Both the position numbers and the translations under genes were made by a program. DNA of 64,000 nt from positions 56,090,918 to 56,154,917 of the forward strand of contig CM019216.1 in assembly GCA_009741485.1 (NCBI GenBank), read 5' to 3'. Positions 38,101-48,860 of this stretch are shown one piece after another. The stretch's first letter is position 1, and each line of letters opens with the position of its first letter. A model generated the notes under the pieces. That model was not told where the DNA came from. It did not search any database and saw only the letters and a list, made by a program, of their open reading frames with translations. Origin of the DNA: Malurus cyaneus samueli (lineage: Eukaryota > Chordata > Aves > Passeriformes > Maluridae).

Positions 38101-40377
38101 AGAAAGTATTAATAAAACTTGTTCAGTGTTTTTTGTGAAGGTATTTGGAGCAGTAAGATCCCAGAAGTCATTTCCAACTTGAGGAATATGAACGCCTATA
38201 GCTGAAGAGACAGCAAATGCACATTTTCTAAAAAGGCATTTCTATGTGATTATCTTCTGCCCATAAAAAACAGGTCCTAGCTGAAATTTTGAGATGAACC
38301 AACTTCTATACAGCATGGATTCCACACACATAAAAGGAGCAAAAAATACACAGTGGGCTTTTTTTAAAATCTGTTTTTCCAGAAAGAAATACTGTTACAG
38401 ACATAAAACTTTTTCCAGGCTTGCTCTGGGCACTCCTTGAAATACGCTGTATGGACAATACACACTGAGACCTCTGGCTGTCTCTAGGAGATATTCATCC
38501 TGTCTCTTCTTGGCAAGCTGGGTTTCCTGTCCAGCCCCACAAGATTTATTGCCTCATTGTGGTGGAAAAAAAATTGAGGCTAGTGACCGACCATATATGG
38601 GTATGGAAAAACCAAGATGAACAAGAAGTGGGGGGTGAAGTGGTTATACTTACAAGTCAATTAAATATAAGTCATTATAGGGATCAGAGGAAAGAAGCAG
38701 CATGCAGAAACTTGAAAGAAATACAGGTGTTCTCTGACTTTTTCCTCAATCTCGGTGGATTAGCAGGGCTGAGGAGCAGGGTCCATAGCAGCACCGAAAA
38801 CCATCTTCACATCATCTGGGTGGGATTTCCAGCCACTGACGAGCTCAAAGTAGATCAACAATGCACGAGCACTATTAAAGAAAGCAGTGGCCGAAGGCTA
38901 AGGGGCTGAGATCTTTTGGCCAGGTTGATTTTTGCTTCCATAACTGCTTAGTAACATATAACTCCATGAGGGCATAAAATTGCTCTTTTCAAATGTTTTT
39001 CTCATTCAAAGGTCAGCAAAGCCACAGTCAAAGTTAAAGACAGGAGGAGCACACAGCTCAATGGGGCTGCTGGAAGCAGCCAGCAATTTTTAGAGAAGAG
39101 GGCCTTAATCTGCTGTCTCATAAGGGACACCTGTGCCAGTTGTCACCACCACAGGCTGTGAGCACATGTGGCAGACGGGGTGGCAGCTGGGGAAATGCTT
39201 TTGCCACCGTGCAGATTTACCCAGCTCATGCAAGGCTAGTAAAATCCACAAGCCCTTCTTTATGCTAAATGAAGTACAGGCCAAAAAAATGACAGGCCAG
39301 AGTCAAAGCAAAGCAGGCCAAGGTAGCCGAGTCCCATCAGGAGTGGAAAATGGCCTTGACTCATTCAAAAGAGTCAAAAACCCAAAGAGTGCTTTTTTCA
39401 GAGGTACCGTTCCAGTTCTGACTCAAAGGCACAGGCAGCACAAAGCAGCGTGGCTCCACAGATGGTTCACACCAAATCAGCTGCTGGCCAGTGTGTTAAA
39501 AAAACCCTTAAATTGTCAGTTAGTCTGTGCTTCATTATTTGCTTCTTACCCATTTCTAGTGAATCTATACCAGCTCTGATAGGCAACAGTGCCATTGAGA
39601 ATCTGCTGATTCAAATCCCTCCCTCCTCAGCAGAAAGCCAGTGGGAGGAAGGAAGAAAGAAACCCAACTCGACATTCTATTTTTCCCCCTTCAAATAAAC
39701 CCTAAATTGCTTCTTTAATGCACTCGAGGTTTTGAGCAGGGTAGGAAGCTCTGATACAGAATGGGGCTACAATTTTGTTAAAGACAAGCTCTGCAGCAAG
39801 CCTGTGAACTCCAATAAATTTGTAACTCTGTTCCCAGTCAGAAACAGAACAATAGCCTCTCCTGTTTAATTGTGGATTGCAGCAAGTGGTTTCGTGCTCA
39901 AACCCTCTTGTAATGTAGTCCTCTCCTTTTAATCATCAAAGGTGATCTCTGCCAAAGCAGCTGACAGTTGCATTTGATCAAGTGTAATAGGAACAGTCAG
40001 ATCTTCCAGGATCCTTGTAGTTACCCATTTTCCATGTGTAATTCCAGTCTATTTCATACAAGTTTAATATGACAACTGTATTACAAAATTAGAGGGAGGA
40101 TTTAGGGTGAGATGACTCACTATTTTTTTTTCTTTTTTATTAGAAAATATGATCTCAAAAACAAAAGCCATTTTCTATTCCCAGCCATGCTACTGACCCC
40201 CTGTGTGACCTTGAACAACCTTTGATGTCTAGCTCCCTTCTGCTTTGCCTGTCATTGCTGTTTAGAGACTGTGAGCTCAGTGGTGAAGTGACTGCCTGGT
40301 TTTGGGGTCCCAGAATAACAGCTATGACAGATGAGTATACACGTAGAGTTGGTGACATCTGGGTTTTAACACCACTC
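35200..40377. other. Non-coding DNA, no gene seen
   Basis: The sequence includes a run of 12 C at 36930-36941 and GC-richer purine-rich sequence around 36420-36610. There a TTGATTTCAG acceptor-like site (to 36413) and a GGTAAT donor-like site (about 36606) could frame a non-coding exon, but the interval is not a recognisable coding frame. Frames at 38559-38909 and 39133-39579 are open for 116 and 148 codons but carry no domain and are treated as chance. Confidence 0.55.
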
Positions 40378-40440
40378 ATATATATATATTAGTAGCTGTA
40401 TAAATACATATATATTTATCACTATATACATATATATATG
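40378..40440. repeat. TA-rich dinucleotide repeat
   Basis: Interrupted (TA)n tracts separated by short unique bases are seen directly. This is a decayed microsatellite that continues into TG/CA-rich sequence. Confidence 0.85.
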
Positions 40441-43400
40441 TCTGTGTATGTACACATGCATATGTGCTCCATGGTTTAAAATTTGAGAATGAGTACTTTA
40501 GGGATAAAGAATGCCAGTTTTAAAACCAAGAAAGAAAACCCAAGCTCCATCCTTCAATACAACTGCACTTCAAATAGATTTGCCAGCAGAACTTCTTTTG
40601 GATTCTGCCCTGTGGTTTTCACAGTTCAGTTTACATTGACCCTGGCAAAGCAAACAAAGCAAAACAAAGTATCTGTTCCTTGTGCCCATCAGTGAGGTTC
40701 AGAGGTGTCCACTGCCCAGATAGAGATGACATCCACTATGCAAAGATTCCATTCTTTGTTTTATTACACCACAGGTCGGGAGGAGTATCAAATCCCTTTC
40801 ACTTGTGTCGGATGTCAGCATTTGGGAAGGTGGTTGGTGGTGGGGAGGGGAGGACGGAAGACAGTCAAAATGAAAATGGTTTGGTTAATTAATTGCAAGC
40901 ACTGCTTGAAGGACCAGCACGTATATTTAATCAGTTGCCTAGTAACAAACGGTGTATGATGTGAATGCTATCAGCCCGCAGCGTGAGCAAGGGATGGACC
41001 CTTTCTGTTTTTATCAGCTGCCAGCATGCACACTCTGGGCTTTGCGTGTCCTTGTGCTCAGAAGGGCTGCTCTGCCACCTCACAAAAGCTGCTTGGTAGC
41101 AAGGGTCCCCCCCATTTTGGCTCTGCCATTCCTGCTCCTCCCCCAGACATCTCAGAGAGAAGACTGTCTCTTCTTACAGGGAGTGACCTTTTCAGTGGTG
41201 AATCAAACGACAAGAAAAATTATCCAGATCTCCCCTCCCCTCCACCCACCTTTTTTCTTTATGAAGTTATCTACACTCTGGGAATAGAGCGCAGGCATTG
41301 CTGCTGCTCACGTTCTGTTACTGACACCAGTGTCACCATTAACGGTATATATCTTCCATAAAAACCTGTGCAGAGAAAACCAGAAAATCATTGGCACTGG
41401 GACAGACGCAGAATTAATAAGAAAGTGGATTTGTTGGTTGTTGGGGTTTTTTCTGTGTCTTTTTTTTTTCCAATGACCTTAAAGAAAGAAGGGCAATGGA
41501 TGGATAGATGCTGGATTGCAGCACATAAAACCAGCCCAAGACAAACTGTACAGTTCTGTTTCCTGTAGGTGAAAAAATAACTCATGACCTGACAGGCAAC
41601 TGAACATTGAGTACTCCTTTGGTGCTAGTTTAGGAGGGAATTTGACAACAAGAATTTGCTTGTAGTTTTCCACCACCCGTATGCCATTATGTTAGCCGGG
41701 CCTGATAATGCAAGGACACAGCAAACGCTCACACTGCCTGTCCGTATTGCGAAAGAGAAATAAAAAAGAGAACATTCATAAAATAAAAGCTCCCATTTAT
41801 GTTTTAACATGCCATGACAATGTTTGCATGTCCTTATCAAGGCTTTCTCTCCTCCCTCCCCCCTCTCCATTTGTAAATCCCATTGGATAAAAGACTACAT
41901 CTTCCATAAAGAATTCCCACCAGAAATCTTTATAAATCCTCCATCAGTGAAATACTCTGCTGTCATGCTGAGCAGAAGCTAATCTAATTAAGACGGGATC
42001 TGCTAAATTTAATAGCCTGCTATGAATTTTTACGGACATCTGGTAACTGGAAGGTTGGAACGACTCTGACACATCAAATACACATTGTCCAAATGACCAG
42101 TATCTGGCCTATTATTCTCCCTTTCTCGGTCACTTGTAGCTGATGTAGAATGCAATCATCCCCTCAGGATACACACATGTGACTCCATCTGAAATTAATG
42201 GAGGTTAAGGTGCTTACACGTAGGAAAGCAGAACTGGGCCTCTGATGCTTCCTCTAATGTTGTTTTTTCCTGATTAATGAAGGATGAGGATATAGCTGCA
42301 TTATATTTCATTGTCTGCAAATACTGTAAACGATATAGCAGGAGCTGGAGTATCTGTTAGCATGCGTGCCTTCAGTATCTGCAAGTTATGAACCTGAACT
42401 TGACTGGCAGCTGTCCTCAGTCAAAGCCCTACATGGCATCCACTGGCCAAGCTCGGTATTCCCAGTGGGGAGCAGAGAACTGCCACGATTTTGATCATCT
42501 CTTCCTGACCCAACAGTAAGCTGTTAACAGAAGAAGGAAGAGGATGGAGGGTTGGGTTGTTGGGGCTTTTATCCCTGAAGCTTCTGGTATGAAAATGAGT
42601 TGAAACTTTCTAGTGCTCCCCAAGAAATGGTGCCTTGAGCTTTTACAAGGCTGGTTCCATCCCATGAGCTGCTACTTTAAGAAAGGAACACATTTACAGA
42701 AAATGTAAAAAAAAAAAATATTACTCCTTGTCTTCATGGGACACAGTCTGAGAATGCCACATTAATGAGCTCCTGGCATTCTTGTGGTTAGCTAACTCAT
42801 CAGCAAGAAAGATCACAAACATTATTTCCACCTGGTAAATTCCACACGTGTCCAGCTCTCCCAGGCGTCATTCTGAGATTCCTGTAATAAAACCACAAAC
42901 ACATACATATACACAGTTTACAGTCTTAGTTACGTGATTTTCAGACAGGGCATACATCACACAAGGCACAATGCCAAACTTTTCAGAATAGAGAGTTTGC
43001 ACTTTAAAACATGTATTTCTTTATTTGCTCTCTTGGTAAAGAAACCATTTTTCTTCGACTCCCCTTAGCTGTCTCTCCCCAAACCCATAATAAATGGTTC
43101 AAGTAAATTCAGCAACACAGTGGGAGTTGTGTCAACCTGATGTGATGAGTTGGCACTTGAAAATTTAATCTCTTTACCATCCACCAGCCATAAATCTGTG
43201 TAGTGTGACTTTTAAACACATGCCAAAGAGCAGGGAAGTTACAATGCTGGCTTACAGATTATTTAGGTGCTGGCTTCATGAAATGGGAACAAACACATAT
43301 GGTGCCAAGCAGAGGAAACAGGGCTCATTATAAAGTAAAAAAANCACCGAAGTAATAACTGTTGGTATAGTTAATTTGGAGCATCCGTAGTGAGAAGAGA

Positions 43401-44373
43401 CAGGAAATATAGATGAGAGGATTGGATTCGCCACTGGTACAGCCCTACATGCAATGGTCAGTGCAAATCAGCATTGTGCCTGGGATGCTGCATTGACTCA
43501 CTCCAGGCAGAGCTTTTGCAGTTGGCTCCCTGTCACCCTCACAGCAAGGTGGGCACTGTGCTCAGACTGCTGCACTGTCTGAGGAAAACAGCACAACAGC
43601 AGAACTCCCTCTCCACCCACTGCCCAGTGGTGTCAGAGCTGAGGGACTTCACAGCTACAAACTTGTGAGCCATGCCCCAGTCTCCCTTCCTCCCATTGCA
43701 CTGCTTCCTCCCAAATATGGACCTCTGCACTCTTAGAGGAACAACTTTGCTCCACAGTTAGGACATTTCATATGTTCTTGCCAAGTCACAATCTTAACCT
43801 GCTATGGATCAACTGAATGAACAGAAACAGATACAGTCTGCAGAAAGAAGTCTGTGATTTCGTTACAGTGTGATACTCAATCAATTGTGAGGACTGGGTT
43901 AATGTTGCTTATTCTTTCTAGGTAAAATGCAAAATTAATTTATAGGGTGTCATGTGATTACAGAAATGAGGTATACTTCTTGCCTGTAATGGCTTTTGAT
44001 TATCATTATCTGTGTTTGGTTTTTAGAATGAATGACAATGTGAGAGAGTGAAGATGCTCAACTGTTCATTTTGTCAAGGATAAATAAAATGGCATTTTAA
44101 GTAACATGATGAAAGCTAAAAAGTAGGTATAGTTATTATACTTGGAGCTAATTAATGCACATTCTAAAAGCATCTTAAAGGACCTGAATAATATGAGAAG
44201 TAAAAAAGTCATGTCCATACCATGTAATTTATTCTTGATCTTAAAATTTGCTATCGATTATGATTATCTCCTTTTCTGTGATAGAACACACAATAAGAGT
44301 ATTCTTGCATTTTAAAGAAATAAATTTGAGTTAGCATTTACAGACATTTTCAGAAGCTTTTGCATGTGCCTTT
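40441..44373. other. Non-coding DNA, some possibly conserved
   Basis: No exon is assigned. Around 41880-42120 the sequence lacks repeats and carries several homeodomain-type cores (CTAATTAAG, AAATTTAATAG), the look of a conserved regulatory element, but conservation cannot be tested here. An unresolved base N occurs at 43344 after a run of A. Confidence 0.5.
43344..43344. other. Unresolved base (N)
   Basis: A single N follows seven A residues. It is an assembly or consensus ambiguity, most likely a homopolymer-length problem. Confidence 0.98.
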
Positions 44374-44472
44374 AAAAACAAAACAAAACAAAACAAAAAA
44401 AAAACAAAAAACAAAAAACAAACAAAAAAAACCAAACCAAAACAAAACAAAACAAAAAAAAAATAAAAAAAA
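44374..44472. repeat. A/C-rich simple repeat (AAAAC)n and variants
   Basis: About 100 bases of AAAAC, AAAAAC and AAAC units with long A runs, with no G until 44472. This is low-complexity DNA. The 86-codon frame through it is Lys/Asn/Gln-rich and not a protein. Confidence 0.9.
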
Positions 44473-46730
44473 GAGGGGGAACTCGCCAGGTCACGTTTTA
44501 CAGATCAAACCTGCTGCTTCATGGCCACCTAATTTAAAAGATGTGCACGTGTCTCACAGTAGATATGTACCATTATGTCGAGGCAGTGACACAATTCTTT
44601 CCAGGTGCTTCCAAGAGTGACAGGAACTGAAAACAATGGCTAATGGAGAGCAGAATTGAACACCCCCATGTCCGGTGAGCGCCATAGACACCAATAACTG
44701 CCTGGTTTTTGTTATTTATCTGCTTCTCTGAAAATCAGTCTGGGTTTAAACAATTATCAAGATGTAATCACCGCCAGGATAAGTTCCTCACAGTGACACC
44801 CACAAAAGTGACATGTCTGACATGCTTAGGAGCCCATCTCTTGTCAAGCACACTATCTTTTGTATCAAAGTGTTGCTTGTGTCAATTCTCTGTTGCTTCT
44901 GGCTAGCTCAGGTGGTTTCTCAGGTAGTTGGCTTTTTTTGAAGATTTTTCTCTGCAGGAACCATATTTCCTGCAGCCAGTTTATGGAAACACTTTGGAGT
45001 CCAGCAGGATGTGATGCCCTAGCAAGGTACATGTAAGCTGGGTGCCATGCCTGTTGTCATGGCAGTGTCACAGTGCTCAAGGATTTCAAATCCTTCGTAT
45101 AACTTTACCTACTTGTCAATTTTGTAAGAACTTTGAATTGCTTTGTAGTTCTGTACTTCAAAGTTAATCTGCTCAGAGGGCAAGTAACAGCCACCCAGGA
45201 GCTTTTCCCACCAGCCACAATCAGCCAGACTCCTCATGCCTAACTCTCCCCAGCACAAGTCCTGCCTCCACTCCGGAACAGCTCAAGACAATCTATGCTA
45301 AACATAGAGACAATATTTGCATGTGTGCTCCACTCTAAACTTCCACATGAAAAATGAGATTATGCTTTGGTCTTCACTGGTCTTTACTTCATTGGCCATA
45401 AAAATGCAAATTAACAAGCACTGCTAATTTAATAACACAGTTTACCAACTCCTAGAAAACCTAACACATACAGGAAGTTTTATTTGTAAAAAATCTAAGT
45501 AATGCAAAAGAGAATCTCTAGATGTAGTGCCTTCAAAAATTGTGTCTGGATGGACTAAAATGTTCTTTCCGCTGAAGTTGATTAAAACAATCCCCTGAAA
45601 CATTTTGACTAGCTGCTAAAACTCATAATGGATTTTTTTTACATTAATTTTTGTTAGCATGCTTATGCAGTAAGAGGTGGAGAGCAGTGACTTTTCCAGC
45701 AGTTGCACGTCAACGATATCAGACCTGCCAGTGTAGTAATACCAATGCAGTTATTCTCTCCAGCCTGAGAGCTAGCATCTTGCACAGGCGTTTATCATGC
45801 ATTTGTCAGCACTAGGGACAGTGCTGCCTAGTAGGGAGCTCCACAAGATCTCTCCTTCCACCCCACCAGTGGTTTAGAAAGCAAAGGAGTCAAAGGAAGG
45901 TTAAAAAATGCCTTTGAGAGCCACGGCTGCTTCTGACAGCTAGGAGACTTGTCACTGCAGGGAGTAAGAGTTTATTTCATCACCCTGCCGCCACACCAGA
46001 GTCCAGCACAAAATGACTTATCAAAATTATCCCTGCCCCCACCATTCCGACTCACAGGACACACAGAGCAAAGCCTGCCAATCTCAACGCTAAGTGTGAA
46101 AGCCTGGTTGCACACACCCTTATTTGTTTGCTGCCAGTCCTGTTTGTGGGCACATGTACCTCGGGGTGGTCCCGTAGGTCCCCCTGGAGCCTGTAATGAT
46201 GGAGCACAGTTGCCATGAGCAGTGTGTCACCAGTGGCCTGGAAAGCCCCACAGACACAGCTGCTTTGCTCCTGGGAGCAGCTGACCAGGCTCTGCCCTGG
46301 GCCGAGTGAGTGCATCCTCAATAGCTTGCAGTGGGACTTTGGCCTGAATCAAAGAGTTGTTTTCTTGGCTTTATTAATAGATTGCCTTTAGAAACCTGTA
46401 TTCTCATGTCTCTTCTCTTAGCCATTTTCTATCACAAAAGGAGTGGCCTCTCAAAGCAGTTCACTAATGTGGATGCAGGGCAAGAAACATATACATTAGT
46501 AAGTCCACAGATGCCACCATTTGCCCACGGAAGAAGCAATCTCTAGATGATATTAGAGGAATGGTGTCACTGAGTGACAGACCAGGAGCTCTGAGCTCAG
46601 AAATAAACACAAATCTTGATAGAAAAAGTTAGATACAGACAGGCCAATGTGAAGAGCTCCAGCCAGAAATGGCACCTGCACATTTGTTAGGGCAATGGTG
46701 TGCACTAATTTGTCGCTTTCGTCTCCACAG
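44473..46730. other. Non-coding DNA, no gene seen
   Basis: A slightly GC-richer patch at 45950-46320 has overlapping open frames on both strands but no splice signals or family signature. The stretch ends in a good polypyrimidine tract (TTTGTCGCTTTCGTCTCCAC) before the acceptor at 46730. Confidence 0.55.
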
Positions 46731-46808
46731 CTAGCAGATGTGTTGGCTGCAGTGTCCCCAAATGGAGGCAAAACCCTTCGAAGTTCCTTTGTGTCGGAGA
46801 GCAGCTGA
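46731..46808 (+). CDS. Possible short terminal coding exon, unrecognised
   Basis: A strong acceptor (TTCGTCTCCACAG) is followed in phase 0 by 25 codons and TGA at 46806-46808. The peptide begins LADVLAAVSPNGGKT and ends SSFVSESS, a soluble Ser-rich tail of the kind seen at C-termini. There is no start codon, so it would need upstream spliced exons, and none is recognised in the window. No AATAAA follows closely (only a CATAAA-like site near 46976). A minus-strand frame is also open across it. Probably chance, but listed because acceptor quality and peptide composition are both good. Confidence 0.18.
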   Translation, partial: LADVLAAVSPNGGKTLRSSFVSESS

Positions 46809-48698
46809 AGCAAAACTCATCTTAAAGCCCAAGCCTACCTAACTTAGTCAGAGCTCATATACAGTAAGATCAGTTCCAGGTAGGGATTTCAGGTTTTGCC
46901 CTGCTTGCACAGCAAGAAAGCTTGTGGAGCTGGCACTGGTTACACATTACAGGTACAATGGGATAACTGACTCATCATAAAGAATCCATGTTTGAAAACG
47001 CACCAAAGACTAAAAGATGTTGTAGGTTTACTTCAAAAGAGTTAAACATAGTGGACAAGTCAAGTTAAAGATTCTGGTCTGCTTTATCACTAGTGGGGGT
47101 TTCCCAAAACAGTTGTGAGTATAAAGATCCATGTTCTGCACGAAACAGTCATGGTGTCACAGCAGTAAGGACAATTCCTGCATTATGATGAGAGAATTAA
47201 TCCAGGGTGAGTCAAGTTGTGAAGGGGAACCCAAAGGCAGTCACAAAGAGCTAAATCCAAAGAAAGGAGATCCTGCTTCCCAGTGCAAAAACATCCAAAA
47301 TTAGGTTAGGAAGAGCCAGCTCCAGCCTAACTGTGTCCCATAATCTAGACTAACCTGTCAGTGTTTCCTTTCAAGTCATCCACTTTACTCCCTCAGGACT
47401 CAGGGTTTGGGTTTATAGCTGCTATTTTCTACATCAGATATAAGGTGCAAATGCATTGGAAGGCACAAGAAAGTTGGAAACTGACCCAGAAGGAGGGTAG
47501 AAAAACGAAGATCTCCTTGGAACTGCCTGATGAAAGGGAAAGGAATCAGTAATGCTGAATATAGGTTTAGTAGATAAACACTGTGTTAAATTAGCATATC
47601 CATTCTTAGCCCCTAAGCTAGCAGACCACAGAATCACATGCAAAATCGGAAATGTTTGAGTAGTCCTGTTTATTTCAATGGAATTGCTCCCATGCTTAAA
47701 GTTATGCACATGTTTAAATGCCCTGTTGTAGTCCAGTCTTAAAAAGCAGGCATTTTTTTCATGCCCTGTAAATTGACTACAATTTTAGCATACAAGGGTG
47801 TTCCAGGAGTAAGTATTAATTTTGTGATTATTACAAATCAGAAATGGAGTAGTATTGCAAGGCTAAAGGTGAGTCACCCATTGCATGAAATAATGGCACT
47901 GAGACTGTAATTCCTAAACCATGCTGTCCTGACACTCTGAGTTTGCTTAACTTGATTAACATAAACACTCCTTTCTACTAATAACGTTAAAAGATAGTTG
48001 CACAATAAATAATTTTGTTTACATTTCTTTTAAATACTTCTACCAATAACTAACTCTCAAAGCAGTTCTCCCAAGACACTAGGAAATGAAACCCACATTC
48101 TTGCCTAAAAGCCAAGTTTAGATTACGGCAATCTAGAACTGCAGTTTGCAGTTTCAAATGGGCACAACAATTCCCGTCCAAAGCCTCATCAGCCTTTGCA
48201 CGTTTAATCATCAGCTGACTGACACACCTGTATGAGATGCAGGACTTGTCCTTGTTTTATGGCATGCCTGGTACCAATACTGAAATAATGATTGTTTTTA
48301 GTCGGTTGAGATCTTGCAACAGAAAATGCAAAAGATTTGTTGTAATCACTATGACTTCCTTCATATTGATTTACAAGCATTTATAATCTGGGGTGGTGCA
48401 ATGCAACAAAAAGCTGGCAAGTTTTAATGCCAGTTTACTAGGGCCTGAATAGAAGCTTTGAACATCAGCACAAGAAAACTGAAGTTTATAATGGGCTGCT
48501 GCAAGCCAAAGTGTTTGATGAGTTCCCTAGCCACAATGCTTGAAAATTCCATGGCATACTGAGCACAAAGAGCCAAATCTCCTTTCCTCTTTGGAGGTTG
48601 CTCCCCAGGATTTACCCTGACACTCGCTGAACAGACTGCATGAAAGAGATGTCTTGTCTTGTTCTGTTGGTTATCATTCTTGCTTTTTTTCCCCTCAG
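46809..48698. other. Non-coding DNA, no gene seen
   Basis: The sequence is AT-rich with no recognisable repeat or exon. A GTGAGT donor-like site near 47866 follows only a 25-base acceptor-bounded interval, too weak to annotate. The stretch ends in a long T/C tract (TTGCTTTTTTTCCCCTCAG). Confidence 0.6.
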
Positions 48699-48860
48699 AA
48701 CGATTTCAGCAAAGACCATAAGCTTGTGACAAAGTGAATTTGTGATCTTATCCAATCATCTGGGCTGTTTGCAAAACTTCAGTAGGTGGCAGCGTTTTGT
48801 TGATAAATGTTTTGTTATCCAAGTGATCTCATTTAGTGCAACTGTTGCAATATTAATAAA
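48699..48860 (+). other. Possible 3'-terminal exon with poly(A) signal
   Basis: An excellent acceptor (TTTTTTTCCCCTCAG) is followed in phase 0 by 12 codons (NDFSKDHKLVTK) and TGA at 48735-48737. An AATAAA lies at 48855-48860, with TTATG and GCATTTGCC following. Acceptor, short coding tail, stop and poly(A) signal in this order look like a last exon, but the coding part is far too short to prove it. It could also be the end of a non-coding RNA. No upstream partner exon with matching phase 0 is recognised. Confidence 0.22.
48778..48795 (+). promoter_or_regulatory. CTCF-like motif
   Basis: TTCAGTAGGTGGCAGCG fits the core of the CTCF consensus (TAGRKGGCRS). It is a single motif judged by eye, and occupancy is unknown. 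Confidence 0.35.

Noticed and set aside
38559..38909. 116-codon plus-strand frame
   Set aside because: No recognisable family, no clear splice sites, and an isolated position. Consistent with chance.
39133..39579. 148-codon plus-strand frame
   Set aside because: No domain, no splice support, and the amino-acid composition has no coding look. A second frame is also open over its end.
40378..40440. TA-rich tract as a possible promoter TATA region or matrix attachment site
   Set aside because: It is an interrupted TA microsatellite with no other promoter signal nearby.
44360..44620. Lys/Asn/Gln-rich frame
   Set aside because: It is the translation of the (AAAAC)n simple repeat.
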